Assembly (NCBI GenBank): GCA_024362935.1
Contig: JANCRA010000003.1
Location: 4,268,001 to 4,332,000 of the forward strand
From: Setophaga petechia
Lineage: Eukaryota > Chordata > Aves > Passeriformes > Parulidae
Length of the DNA: 64,000 bases
Reading direction: 5' to 3'
The translations under genes and the position numbers were made by a program. The notes under the pieces are model-generated. The model was given only the letters and a program-made list of their open reading frames with translations. It was not told where the DNA came from and made no database searches. Each line of letters begins with the position of its first letter. The first letter of the stretch is position 1. This document shows, piece by piece, positions 49,805-63,600 of the stretch.

Positions 49805-52800
49805 AAATTAATGGGACTTTCTGAGCTTATAGTGGTGTGGGCTTTGATTTTGTTTGTTTTTGTTTGTTTTTTTTTTTCCCAACTGATTTTCTATCTAAAT
49901 ATCTTCTTACATTTAGAATCTGTTGTTTTTTCAAGATGAATCCAAAATCACTGCATTGCTAGGGGAAGAATAACCTTTAACCCTCAAAAACATCTATGTT
50001 AGAGTTGCCCAATATTGGTAATGAATACATAGGTGTGATGCATTTTATCAACTTCACTTGCAGGGAACCAAAGGGAGTTTGTCATAACACGAGTCCCTTA
50101 TTGATGACACGGTTGTCTGTGATTGATTAAAAGTGGCAGATTTATTTCAGCTTCAACTCTTTCCATTAGCATTCCTATCGACCATCTGGCAGTGGAAAAC
50201 CTCACTTGTGAGATAGACTAGGCTCTTGTTAAAAAAATTACGAGATTTCTTGGGGCTTTTTTTTGCCAGTGTCCTGATGAGCCAGAAAGTTGTCACTTCT
50301 AGTGACAGTTCTCATTGCCTGAAAGGGTTGAGACTGATGCTGGGTCAGCCTGTGGCTTGTTTTTAATGGCTTTTAATTATTGCCTTGATTGCAGCAAACA
50401 TCCAGTTAATGGTTATGCAAGTATCATTTTGTGGGCTTTGTAGCTCTTCAGTAGCCTTCAGTTGTTGGTTAGGATGAGAAAGATCAACTTGCTGTTTAAG
50501 TGGGAGGAACAGAGAGAACAACTTCTTTCAAAATGGTGCCTGCATAAAACTGGAACTTTCCCTGAATTGCTCAATTATGAGAACATCATATCATAATCAA
50601 AATCATTTGACTGTACTTAAGATGCCCTAATCAAAATAATTTACAGATGATGTGCAGGGAGGGATGCTTAAGGGGCAGAAAGTGAATTCTAAATGGATTG
50701 TGATGTTGCAAAGTGTGGAGCTGCCTATGTGTCCATTACATGGGAGATACATGCACTGATAGGAGAGAAATATGGAGCTGGCATGAAGGGGTGATGACAC
50801 CTCAGGGCATTCAGGGAGGCTTTGCAGCAATACAGTGAGTTACATCACAGCCTGAAATGCAGCTGCTGCTCTGGCCCCACTGCCCTCTGATGAGTAATAG
50901 AGTAACAGGGCAGTCTTTGGTAAACAGCTTTATGGGGCTTTTCTGCTGCTGTGTTTGGCACTTGGAGTTGTAATGCTGGCCCTGGCTTCCCACCTGCAGC
51001 ATCCCCTGCTCCCCAGAAATACAGCCATTCAAAACAAAGGCATGAAATCTTGTGGTTAGGACTGCTTCCTTCTAAACTTTATAGGGGGCATTCTAAAGAT
51101 TAATATTACCTGTGTTTTGCAGAGAGGTGAGTTATGAGAAGGAATATGTGAGTTTCCTTGTATCTGCTGGGTTTGCTTAAAACAATTCTTTGACATTGTT
51201 GTTAAGCATGCTTTTTTCAGGGAGGGAGGTTTGGCTGAAATGTTTCCATTTCTCAGAGTGTGATAGATTTCTGTCCAGGCACTCCAGAGCTTGACCTTGG
51301 GGGCTGTAAATATTTTAAATGGTTCCATGGGTATTTCAAGGTTGTGGCTTGCTGAGGCATAATGCCCAAGGGACTGCTCCCTAAATGGGCTCTTCATTGC
51401 ACTTAGACTCACACAAACATTGCAGCAAGTGAAGGTGTTAAAAAATATGCGTGAAGGTCAAAGTGACAGGTCTTATTAGGAGCTTACTGGCAATAGTTTT
51501 CTTGAAGAGTAATCTTCTAACAATTTATTCTCAATTTTGTATTCTATTTTGGATATTGTGTTGATGCAGCATTAAGATTACAAAGATGGTAGTTACTTGT
51601 GCAATATTTAGCATTAGAAAGGGGATGGATCCCTTCTGGTTCTATTTTGCATCATTAGAAATGTTTATGCTGGGAGAGTATGCAATTTCTGAAAATGAAA
51701 TGTTTTTGGAGTTAGCAGGAATTATCTGAAACCCATACATAATGTATAGTGTAATTCTTTTGAAGGTCTCCTGTGTTATCCTTTTTTTGGTCTGAAGTAA
51801 GGTAATATTGGAGTAAAAATGGGGAGGAAATTTATTCAGCCACTTGAAGGCATTTGGTGGAGCATTAAGATTTGTTTGGTTTTAAGTGTTTCTCAAAAAG
51901 TGCTTCTCTTGTCCGCTATTTTAATTGTGCCATCACATCTGTGGAAGATCATTATCATATTCTTTTATGCAGGCACGTGTCAAAGCATTACTCACTTCCA
52001 ACCATCTGTAGACTATTTGATACAAATTCAAAAATTGAGCTAATAGCCAAGGCACCATCCTTGTATCAGAAAGTTTCTTCAATTTCGTCACCTACAGGGT
52101 TTTTTTGTCCTACTTACTACATTTTCTTTCCAAAACAATGCCTTTTGGCAGCTCCTGTTGTATTCATACCGTTGTTTTGGATAACAGGCCAGACTTTCAC
52201 ACACCACCATCTCCGTGCACTCTTCTGGATCCTTTGCCAGTTGTCTGCTTGAACACCATCTGTTCCTGGCAAGGAGTTACCTTCAAATACCTAACAAAAC
52301 AGGTCATGGGAAAAACCAAAGTCTTCCAGGAGCTAATGGTGATAACACGCCCGGATCCTCTGTTAGCATTTTCCTCCTAGCACTTTAGGAAAGTTGCTCT
52401 GTTTAAGACAGATTCTCTTACCCCAAGATCTTTCCTTTTGAGGAGCAGTTCCACAGCTGCCAAAGTGAACAGCAAGGAGGGTGCTAACTTGCAAGAAGAT
52501 GTTTTGTGGAAAGCTTGAACAATGCATGAAATTCAGTCCTACCCCATAATGACTTGGAGAACGGCACTAATGAAATCTGCAGGAGACAATAAAGTGAGTC
52601 ATACAGCAAAGTCGACTGAAAATGGCTGTGCAAAGTAGTGCTGCTAAGGAAAAAAAATATAACCGAGAGTAGGAAATAAAAAAGAGCATCTTGGAAAACA
52701 TCCAGGCTAATGCATCCAAAGAAATACAATCTGAAATGCAGAGGAACATGGGAGCAGAAGCTGTAAAAGCCATAAGGCTGAAAAAGATAAAGAGATAGTG

Positions 52801-53787
52801 GACTGCAAATTAGATATGAGGCTCTACAAAAAGACCAATTTGGGCCACTCATTGGAGGAACAGCATGTGACAGATTAGGGAGGCATTAGGCCTGTCTTGG
52901 AGAACCATTTGCCTCTGCAGATGAGAGAATGGGAGTCATTAGTGTGGTTTCAGCAGGAGAGAAAATAGTGGTGTTGATCTGGAGGAAATGCTGAAGCCCC
53001 ATCCAGAGTGTGGAGTGAGGAGCCCATGGACAGGGAGGCGTGCAAGCTTTTGGGATGTAGATGATGGAAACAGCGTGGCATGATAGAGCTGGGATACAGC
53101 TGAGGAAAAGGCTGATTTTGGTGGGACAGCAGGAGTCTCAGTGGTGGTAAGTTGGGTGCTATGTTGGAAGTCAGTGTAGTCAAAATACAAGATCAAAAAT
53201 ACTGAAGTGAATTACGATTTTTGCCTCCTTTTAGAGCTGTATCTGATTAGACAAGATCTGAATTTCTTCCTCAATGCACTCATGAACTGGAAGATAAATG
53301 GTGATGGTGAAGCATTTACTCAGTTGCAAGGTTTGTAGCTGGAGGTGAACCATCACTGTGTACTGCGTGTCCCAGCCACTGAGGGGTGAGAGGGGAGGAT
53401 GCCAGGCTGGGCCAGTTTCATCTCCCTTCACTGAAGTCAGCACCTGGAAAGTTTCTTTATTTCTGGCTACTCACACAAGTAGAAGTGCAAAAGGGTTTGA
53501 AAACATCTTGAAAGGAGTTTGTAAATCACCAGGACCGGTTTGTTTCTCTGGCATGAGTGGGGCTGTCACATGCTCCTTGGAGTGGGGGCAGCTGAAAGCT
53601 CCTGCAGCCCTGGGCCGTGCTGGTGTGAAGTGGAGCTGTGACCTCTGTCCACCATGGCTCCTGTTGACCCTGTTAAAGTGGGTTTAGTCCTAAAGAAACA
53701 AATCATCAGCTAATTATTTCCCCACTCTGGTGGCCCTTCTCACAGATGATTTACCATTTCAAGTAGGAGCAGTTGTTTTAAGGTTTA

Positions 53788-53805
53788 TGTTTGTTTGTTT
53801 GTTTG
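53788..53805 (+). repeat. (TTTG)n microsatellite
   Basis: About four TTTG units. Short tetranucleotide repeat. Confidence 0.85.
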
Positions 53806-54751
53806 GGGTTTTTAGTGTAGCAAACAGAAGGGGGAAGCTAAAATCTGATGCTGGGTGCAGGTCAGTTTTCATGTTGAAAGGGTTGTATGAAAACAGGTTA
53901 TGTGGTAGCTTTGAAAGTGGTCCAGCTTGCTGCTTAGTAGGCCTGCATTTTGCAGAGCCTGATTATTCAAATGAGTTGTTCTAATATTGGCATTAATTCC
54001 CTTAGAGCAGTGTGTGAAGTTGCTTATTTCACAGTCCTCTCAAACGTGGGAGCCTGGCTGTGAGCAGAGCAGACTGCTTATCAGCTCAGCAGCCTCTGCA
54101 GCATCCCGTGTTCAGTAAATGCTGGAAGTCAACCTTGAGAGTTTACAGACACTGCCTCGTGTTTCCTTTGCTCTGGATTTCACTGCACTCTTGAAATCAG
54201 GAGTTTTAAACCCCGGCTAAATTTAGAGAGAAAAGGGAATTCCAGTTGCTGGAATTGCATGGCCAGCAAAGCATCTCCTGGCCAGAGAGAGCTGGAGCTG
54301 GCCAGGGGGTGAGAGGGATGGAGTCTGGGAAGGCTCTGCAGACAAAGCCCAGCAGCAGCTCTGTGGTGTGAAGTGAGCCCAAAGGTAGTTCATGACTTTG
54401 TCAGAGAAGTGCAGATGGAGGAAAAGAGCCTCCAAAACAGCACTTTTACTCTCTCCAGGCAGGTTTTGGGTTTTTTTTCTCCTTTCAAATGGTTTTATTT
54501 TACTATATCTGACACCAGTCAAGGAGAGAGGAAGCTCTTTAACCTTAATGCAAATAAAACAGTGGTGTTTTAGAAAAAAAATCTGCTTGCTTTCTACCTC
54601 TAGGCCGATGGTTGTGACAGTCCAGAGAATTTAACTATAAAATTACTCATTAGATGGGGGTTTTTTTCTTAATCTGTTTAGCTGTAACAATCCATTTGAA
54701 GCCTAATTTTTGCTTAGGAGGAATAAAAAAATTACCTGTAGCAATAAATTC

Positions 54752-54790
54752 ATCTGTCTGTCATGCTGTTTATCTGTCTGTCTATCTGTC
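54752..54790 (+). repeat. Interrupted TCTG/TCTA repeat
   Basis: Clusters of TCTG and TCTA units with interruptions. A degenerate tetranucleotide microsatellite. Confidence 0.85.
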
Positions 54791-55352
54791 CCCTAAAGAC
54801 TAGAAAATGTTGGTTTTTATTTCTATACCCTCCCTGAAAATCAATTGTGACATTTTCTGTTTAGGCTGCTAAAGGTTTTGGCAGATAGAACATGGATTTT
54901 GTCTTTTGATGGTGAATTCAATTCAACATTTATTGCAGAGACCTCAAGTGTTTAAACGTGTGGTGATGGACAACTAAACCTCCCACTGTGCTAACTCCAC
55001 CAGGTCTCCTCAGTAGTTTTTCTATTCAAAAAGAATTGGGACTTGTTTCATCTGTTTTTAATAAATATGAGGCTTGCATGCTGTTCATGTCAGAACTAAA
55101 GCCAACTTTGAGTTGCAGTTTGACATGCAGAGTCTTTGCTTTTTAGCTCTTGCTGCTAAAGATACCTACTCAGGGTGTTGTTATCCTTAAAAAAAGTAAG
55201 GGGCTTTCACATCTTCTCATCTGAACCATGATGTTGAAATGTGTGAGGGAAAGGAAAGCAAAAGCAAGGCTGCAAAAATGCTGGTTGGGTAAGAGGGCAC
55301 ACACCTGGACTTGCTTGCTGGCCAAGGTGGATACCAGCATTTGGGAGCGATT

Positions 55353-55935
55353 GGGTTTGGTTGGGTCTGAGATGCTGTTGCTGATGCTGGAGTGAGTCTG
55401 ATGGAGACCTCTCCTGAAAACTGGGGCATGGGAAGGGGGCAGAGCTGGGTTTGATGGGTCAGGTGCCAGCATCATCCTGGCCTCTCCTGCATCATCCTGG
55501 AGGATTTGTTGAGGTGATGTCTCCAGGAGAGCAATTGGTGATCCCAGAGCTTGTGCCCTGAGCTTCCTGGGAGCTGGAACACCCCAAGGATTTTTTTAAC
55601 TAAAGTGCATTAAACACCAACAGCTGTTACTGAGACATGGGAGGAGGGCAGAGCTGGGTTTGGTTGGGTCTGAGATGCTGTTGCTGATGCTGGGGTGAGT
55701 CTGATGGAGACGTCTCCTGAAAATTGGGACATGGGAGGGGGGCAGAGCTGGGTTTGGTGGGTCAGGCATCAGCATCATCCTGGGCTCTCCTGCATCATCC
55801 TAGAGGATTTGTTCAGGTGATGTCTACAGGAGAGCGATTGGTGATCCCAGAGCCTGTGCCCTGAGCTTCCTGGGAGCTGGAGCACCCCATGGAGTTTGTG
55901 AACTAAAGTGCATTCAACACCAGCAGCTGTTCCTG
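55353..55935 (+). repeat. 303-bp tandem duplication (two copies)
   Basis: Copy 1 (55353-55632) and copy 2 (55656-55935) align at a constant offset of 303 bp with no indel. I count about 23 mismatches in 280 bases by eye. The 23-bp junction (55633-55655) is not like the bases before copy 1, but it does resemble an internal block of each copy (ATGGGA...GGGCAGAGCTGGG). That block therefore occurs three times and may have served as the crossover site. Because 303 is a multiple of three, reverse-strand frames are open in both copies with related peptides. I regard these as non-coding. Confidence 0.95.
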
Positions 55936-57220
55936 GGGGCTGTGCGGGTCACAGGGAGCGGCGCATGGCAGGCGAGGGGAGCTGCTCCAGGCAGGATTTG
56001 CCAAACACAAACACACTCCCTGTGCTGGCAGCAGGGCTGGTGGGCCAGGAGCCCAGGGCACGACTGCAGTGACAGCACCTCCCCAGACTGCTTTTGTTGG
56101 GACATGAGAGAAATCTGCTCCCGGGCTCTCTGCGTGGCGCTGCCATTTGGTGCAAACACCACATCACTCGTATGCCGTGTCTGAAGTGTGTTTTTTCATA
56201 TTTATCATTTATCCTGTGAGATGGATGGGGAATTTGAAGATTAGGACTGCTTGCATAGGCATCAGAATTCAGTGGGAAGACGTAGAGGCAGTAAATGAAT
56301 TCAGTATTGGACTGATCAACTTTTGCCAGTGTTGGCAATTGGTTTTAGCACCCTTGTGTGAAATGTGTTTATGCTAGAAACATGTATTTTGTTTAAGAGG
56401 TTAGGCTGCTTTCTTGTGCTCTTGTATCAAGATTTTCAAATAAATTATTAATACTCAGAAGCCCAGAGGTAACAAGAACCTTAGAACTGTAATTTCCCCA
56501 TTGAGGCCAGGCAAAACATAGCACTTCCGAACCTACACATTCTTGCTCTAAGAATGACTGTGAAAATTCACACCAAAGGATCATAAATTGCTACCAAATT
56601 ATTTTCTAATGTAAGTCTATTGTGCATGTGTTAAATCTGATTCAGTTTCTTTAAAGGAGTTTACTCTGTAAAACTTTCTCTATAAAAACATGCACAGTAA
56701 AAAGTGTTTATGTTGCAATACAGCACTTAAATTGCATTAAAAAAAACCCCACACAACAAAAAAACCCGTCTTTTATGCAACTATTTATTTGCTGTAACAT
56801 TTTACTAACCAAGGGAGCAAAGTAACCCAGAGATCTGTGATGTCATGCTAAAAGCCCAAGTGTTAGCTTGCCAAGTATTGATGTTCTCACGATACTTTGC
56901 AGACACAAAAAACGAAGGCAGAGTGGAACGATGCTGTGGTGCTGATAAAGGAAATCCAGTGTATGGAGATTAAACAGCTGAAAGGCGGGCGTGTGTTACC
57001 AGTGAGTCTGTGCAGACTGTTGTCTCCCTGGGGCCAAGCACTTCTTAGGCATTTACTGCATATTTTGACCAAGTACAGAATGTAGGAGATCTAAACTTTA
57101 TGCATTGAAGTTTCTTAAAACAGCAGTGGAGGGTGTCACTGTTTGTTTTTTTTTAATAAATTTTTTTCTGAAATGGATGCTTCAGAAATGCCTTTAGAGA
57201 GGAAAACGAGTGTGGTGATG

Positions 57221-57234
57221 AAAAAAAAAAAAAA
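57221..57234 (+). repeat. Poly(A) run, 14 bases
   Basis: Fourteen consecutive A. No retroposed gene or SINE body is recognisable upstream. Confidence 0.9.
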
Positions 57235-57627
57235 GAACATAAACAGCTCGCTCATTAGGCTCAGTTAAAGCTAGGTTGATCATTGATACAAATTTGCATT
57301 ATTTTCCCAGCGTGGTGTTGGGTAACAACTTTTCCTCGGTGTGCTTTTGTTTCAGTTGACATTTGCTTGAATGGCCAAGCGAGTTGGCAAATTCTGTGCT
57401 GCTGGTCTTTGAAGTTGTGACTTCAGCCCAAACAGCCTGGTCTTTGTGTGCAGCAGGGAGCCCCTTGCCTTTGGAGAGGGTGTGTGCAGCACAAAGCCTG
57501 GGAAGGGGCTGTGCACACCCAGCCTCACAATGCTGCTCAGCACTTCACTTCAAGTAGTCAGGTCCTGCAGGAGTATTGGCTTCTTTGCTGGGGTTTTTTA
57601 TTGCAAGGAGTTGAAGTTCAAAATATT

Positions 57628-57642
57628 AAAAAAAAAAAAAAA
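57628..57642 (+). repeat. Poly(A) run, 15 bases, followed by (GA)n
   Basis: Fifteen A followed by GAGAGAGA. Simple repeat with no attached element recognised. Confidence 0.9.
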
Positions 57643-60600
57643 GAGAGAGAAAGGCAGAAGATTAACCTGAAAGTACATTTTTTTTATCGATCTTCAAACA
57701 TAGGTTAGTATTTAGTGGGATTTGAACTACAGTGGGAATTTGCTGTCTTCTCTGTTCAATACAGTTATTTCACAACGGGGTTGGAGAGCAAGCTCTGCTA
57801 AGTGCAAAGGAAAAAGCAGGGATTTACTTGAGATGGATAGAATTTGTTTAAGATTTTACACATTGTCACTTGAGTTGTACTAAAATCTGTTGTATGTTCA
57901 AAATTGTCTGAAAAACTAGACACAATACAGTGACAAAATATGAATGCTTGGATGGGAAGGAGGAAATCTGTATAAATAAGACAGTGTATAAATATCTATT
58001 TATTGTATTATTTGCACATTTCATGGTCAGTTGAACTTCTTTTACTGTTCACAGCCCATATCTTAGTAATTGTGGTAGGAGTGTAACTTACACAGCATTT
58101 ATGTGACTCCCTCTCAGATGGAGCAGCACAATGCTGAAGGACAACTCCAGCCCCTCAGTATTTCTGTGTACACAGAGCTGAGGATGTGCATGAACAGTTT
58201 TTGAATGGAACCTTGTAGCTGCAATAATTTTCTTTTTAATGCATCTTCCATAGCTACAGTGAAGTGGAGGAGAGGGTGTTCAGCAAGAGGAATTGCTTGC
58301 CTAGCTTTTACATTGTCCCTTCTCAGAAGCTGGATTTTTGTTGGCTGAAAAACTACACACAAGGGGCCACAATTTCTTGGAAGGGCTCAGTAAAAAATTG
58401 AGGTGGAGTAAGGATTTTAAATGGCTCTTGTCACATGGGTTTCACTGTGTTTCGCTTTGATGGGGAGTGGCTGATTCCCAGGTACAGAAATTTTGGCCAT
58501 CTGAGTGTCGGAGATTGGGGTCAGCCTTCCAGCTCTCCAGGTGAGGGCTCGGTGCAGAGGAGGTGTTAGGAGTCTTGGCTGTAAGCCAAGGTCAGGAAAA
58601 CATCTTCCCAGCTGATCTCAGCTCCATGCCCCAGTCTGCTGCCTGACCTGCTCGTGCAAGTGCTCTTCAAATGATTGTGAAAACTCCAGCAGTTTCAAAG
58701 GTAATATTTAGCAGAGCTCTCCTCAGGCTGACCTGGCTTGTTTTGACTGAGCCAGATTAGGGACTGGTGGCCCAGAGCTGCCCCCTGCTCACCAGCCACG
58801 TGCAGCTGACTGTGTCTTCACCTGGATGGGTTTTCCAATGGATCCGGTTAAACCAGTGTGAGCAGCTGTGAGAGGCATCTCCCCTGCAGTTAGAGTGAGC
58901 CTTCTATTGGATAATTCTATCTGTTAACACTAGTATTAAGCTGTATTAAAGCAAAACACTATCAAGTAAGTCTGTTTTACCCATAGGATCCCCTGCAAAG
59001 CTCACCACATATGTGCAACCTTACACACACCAGAGAAGGTGGTGCTGTCTGCTCCCCACATCAGCATCAGTGTTCTCATCTCTCAAAAGCAGTTGTACGT
59101 ATTGTACACAGATTTTAAAACAGTAATTATTATTCTTTTCCTTCATAACATTTCCATTTGGAATTTTCTTTCTGTAAAAAAATGTGGCTGCATTTTTATG
59201 CTCATTTCTTTATCTATACCAAATGCATTGTGAAGGAGACAGGACTTCTGGATCATGAAGGGCTTCTGTGACCCAGTTCAGCCATTTATTGGTTCATAAC
59301 AGAGTGTATGAGCAAGCACCCACAGTGTGTAGCAATGCATATTTTAAGCTTGTGTCATATTCAATGGTAAATAGCCATTTTCCCAGTGATTTGTATTGGT
59401 TTTGCACTTCATTATCCATGCATGCTTATACCCAAGTAGAGATTGCCAGACAAGCAGTTTCTGAGGTTGGAATAAAGAACAGTTTGCTTTCTGGTCCTTT
59501 CTTACATCCAACCAGTAAAGGTTGGATCCAAAATTGTGAGAGAGCTGTATGAACTTGCAGGAATTTTGTAAATTAGAGGTGTAATCTTCCTGTTGACTGT
59601 CCTATTGGGTTTTTGGGATGGGATGTGGGATCAACCTCATATTAACTTTGACAAAAGCTGTACAGGTTAATGTTTATGAATTCACAGTGTATGCTGATAC
59701 CTGACCAGTTCATGTACTGGGTGCAGACTGTTCTTACCTGATGCTGAAATGGTGCAGTCTCATCTCTCTCTGTCAGGTTCCTTTTGCACAGCATCTCCAG
59801 GTGAGGTGAGAGCAAGTATCCCACAGCATTCTTGTGAGGAGCAGGGAGGCCAGATGCAGGCACTCAGGACAGCTCAGCACTGCTGCCAGCAAAACCTGGC
59901 TTGGCCTGTGTGCCAGAGCAGGGAGGGAGACCTGACAGACCGGTCCTGCTCACTTCACACAGCACAGAAAGTACTCAGGTGCTTCCATGGCAATCACATG
60001 CTGGCCTGACCTCAGCCATCAGCAGAGCATGGCTGTGGTTATTAGCTAAGTATTTCCATAATGTGTGCCTCTCCAAGCTGTAATTAAAGCCAAGCCTGCC
60101 CCTGGCTAATTACAAGCTTGCTTAGAAGTGTAGTTTATATAAAGCTTTTCAAACTTTGTATGGGGAAGATACACATCCACAGGCATAATAAGAATGACGC
60201 CTTATTTTCAAAATGAAATTTATAGGCTTTGGTGTCTGTTTCTCCCTCCCTTTAGATTTCTACAGGCTGTTTTTTGCATCCTTGTTCAGAGTTTTTGCCA
60301 GAAATATTACCCACGTTTCACCAACATAAAGCCAGTGATTTTTTAGTTTTCTTCAGAGTGTTTTTGTTCTCGCTGCTGAGAGAGTAAACCAGATGTTAAA
60401 ATGCCTTTGAGCTTTGTGTGTGGAGAAGACTAATAAATAATACTTAGATCTCTCATAAAAAGAAGATAAGGAATCCTGAAAGTGGTGAAACCTTTTGTTG
60501 AACACATCACTGCAAGGTCTCTGTGAATAATGATCCATCTATGGAGAGTTGCTGTGTGTTGCTTAGATGGTGCTGCACCTGTACATCTTCAGCTCAGTGT

Positions 60601-63600
60601 GTAGCAATAAAGCAGTGCTGGCAGTGTAACGCCCTGGAGCAGCAATACAGGCAGGGCTTGGTGACAAGGCAGTTTGTGACTCTGACATGTGGTTGTAGGG
60701 TTGGTTGGTGTGGCCATGGCTCTAGCAAAACATTCCCCAGTGGATGTTGCAGCACCACATCAGCCAAGGCCACCCTCTGGGGTGACTCTGCGGCAAAAAT
60801 ACAGCCAGATGGTCCTGACATGGTCACCACTGCCCTTCCAAAGCATTCTCTTTGGATTTTCTTATTCACTTGCTCTTTTCCATTCCCCATTTCCAGGTGC
60901 TTCGCTTAGATCATAGTGCAGCCTGGCAGGGAGGAATGCACCACCGTGTTCTCTCATGAGTGAATGGTATCTCAAAAAGAAAGGGAACACAGTGGAGCCT
61001 GCAGCACTTGTGCATTTGTCTTTGACACCTTTGGAACAAGGGGATGTTCCCATAGTCTCCATCACCATGGCTGTTTGGGAAAAGAGGAGTGCCTAACCCA
61101 GTGTATGGCTGAGGAGAGCATGAGATAACTCCTGCAGCTAAAGAATTCCCGCTCCTCTCTCTTGTCTAGCCATTTTTGAATTTGGTATTTAGTTTGATTA
61201 TTCAGGTCAGATCAGATTTAGGTCAGTTGTGATGGATTTTTTCCAAATCCAGTTCCCTAGATTCCTACTGTAAACGTTTACCAGATGACACGATGTGAAG
61301 CTGGAACAGACTCGAGCTGTGTGATGACCGAATAAAATCTCAGTGGGAACCACTTCCACGTTCCTGAGATCAGTTTCTCATGTAATAAATTCTGTATCCA
61401 GAATTGTATCAAATACTTTTCTGACAAGAGTGAGGTTTTTTTCCTAACGGACAAATCCCAGCAGAGCTATTTATAAGAAGCCTCTCTCTTGTGTTTGCTC
61501 TCACATGCCTGTTATTCAGACCTACACTGAAGAACAAATATAACTAAAACTTTTTCTGTGTCCTTGCCTGTGCTTTTGGACTGACCCTGTTTGGTCTTAT
61601 CTGACATCCTCCACAACATTGATTTGCTGGTGTTCTGTTGGTAAAGGTTGCCATAGCAAACCACCATTAAAGGCTTCTCCCCGAAGGAAGAATCTGGATT
61701 TATTTGGTGACACTTTTTCTCTGCTGACTGTTTCATTCCTTTGTTCTGCCTGATTCTGGCTGGGAGGGATGGGGAGAAGTGATCTGAGTGAGTGCCTTGC
61801 TCATACTCTATGTTAACACCTGCAAAATCTGTGTAACAGGGAGTAGGTGTCGTGTTGAGCACCTGGGCAGTGCATGGGGGAGTCCTTTGGCTTGGGGGGA
61901 GGAGGCCAGCTCATTTCAAACACAAATCCAGACATGGGAAAGCCTACTTGAGTTGGTTTTTTTTTAAATATTAAATTTAGAGCTGTGTTCTTTCACTGTT
62001 AGTTCCTAAAATGAAACTAGACATTGCCCAGAAGTTCTTACTTAACCAACCTACACCTTCTTCTGCCACAGCCTCTTTATTCATTTCCTGACATGTAAAG
62101 GGAATCCTTGACACCAGCCTTCCCCGAGTTGTGTCCTGGCTCTCTTATTGCTGCATCTGATTCACCTCTGTATCAAGTCAGGCAGATGAGACCTGTGCTT
62201 TCAGTTTTGAAAAGTTTTAGTGTGTACAGGTCACAGGGAGGGTGGATTCTTCCACTTGTGCCTTCTTGGTGGTTGCAAAACCCACATTAAATCATCATTC
62301 TACCATTCGGCCTGATTAGATGTTCTGTGCATACCTCAAAATATGTGATGTTTTACAGTGAGATTTGCTATTTAAATAAGAGGTTTGCCATAATTGGCTG
62401 TTATAAATTACAAGCAAGAAGGAATGATTTATTGCTTATAATTAGAAATGAGCTACAAAGGGGAATGTTGGTAATCATGAAATAAAGCTTGTAATACATT
62501 GATTTCCAGATGGCTGCCAGTGAAATTGTTCTTTAATGTATAATAGACCAGACACAAGGAAAAAAACAATCAGTCATCCATCTTTATTCCTTGATGGACT
62601 ACTTGTATGAATCTATAGTTGCCTGAATTCTGAAGTATTAGTTTTGCCTCCAAAATTGGATGAAAGAAGCTGAATTTGCCCCGTGGTATAGGCTGCTAGA
62701 GGTGTGGAAGAAGTGAGTTCCTCTTTTGTCTGGCATGATTTTTGTCCTTGTAATGTCAACAGGGAAGATCCAGCGATGGATCTGGCACCACCTCTGGGTA
62801 TAACAACCTCAATGAATTGTTCCCAGAGACTGCAGGTTACTAAGGTGTTTTCTTTTTATCTTTTGCCTCATTTGAAGCTTTCATGAGGTTAAGATTGATC
62901 AAAACACTTGTCCAAAAGCAAATATCTGTAATCCTCCTTGCTTGAGTCTAGAAAAATACATTTACACCAGAAACAGACGGCAGTGCTACTGCTGAGAATT
63001 TTTCAATAGCATAATCCTTCTGTTGAGATGATAATGTGTTCATTTAACTTTTAAAATTTCACTTCTTGTTACTATAGTTTCAAGCACTGTTTGAAATTTA
63101 TTTTTATTTGCCTTATCTGCTAATAATGACTCTTTCTGCCATAGCAGTTGCATTCTGCACTGTTGCCATTTGAAAGACTGCACTACACGATAGTTAAGGC
63201 ATATGGATTGTCACCACATGAGTTGTCTCACGCCCATGTTTTAAAAGTGACACTGCCATTAGACTTGCTTAACTGAGACCATTATGATTACTCATTTACC
63301 TTCATTAAAATGCTTCATAGCTTCCTTATTTTAAGTAGCTTTTCTCAGCAAGGTGCAGATTTGCCTTGCTGCCACCATTTCATCTGGAAAAATTTCCATG
63401 GTGAAAGGAATAACATATTTTCAGCTAAATACTTTCCTGACCTGTGGAGAGATAAGCTCATCAGTGTCTTTATTGACAAACCCAGGAAGAAGGTGTGTCA
63501 ACCAGAAATATTAGATCAGTCAGCTTGTCTTGTCCTGAAGCAATTGTAATTTCCCATGGTCTGCAGCAATTTCCTTTAGAAGCAGATATGTGGAGATATT

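Noticed and set aside
55353..55935. CRISPR array or satellite array
   Set aside because: Only two long copies exist, with no short repeats and unique spacers. It is a simple tandem duplication in a vertebrate intron.
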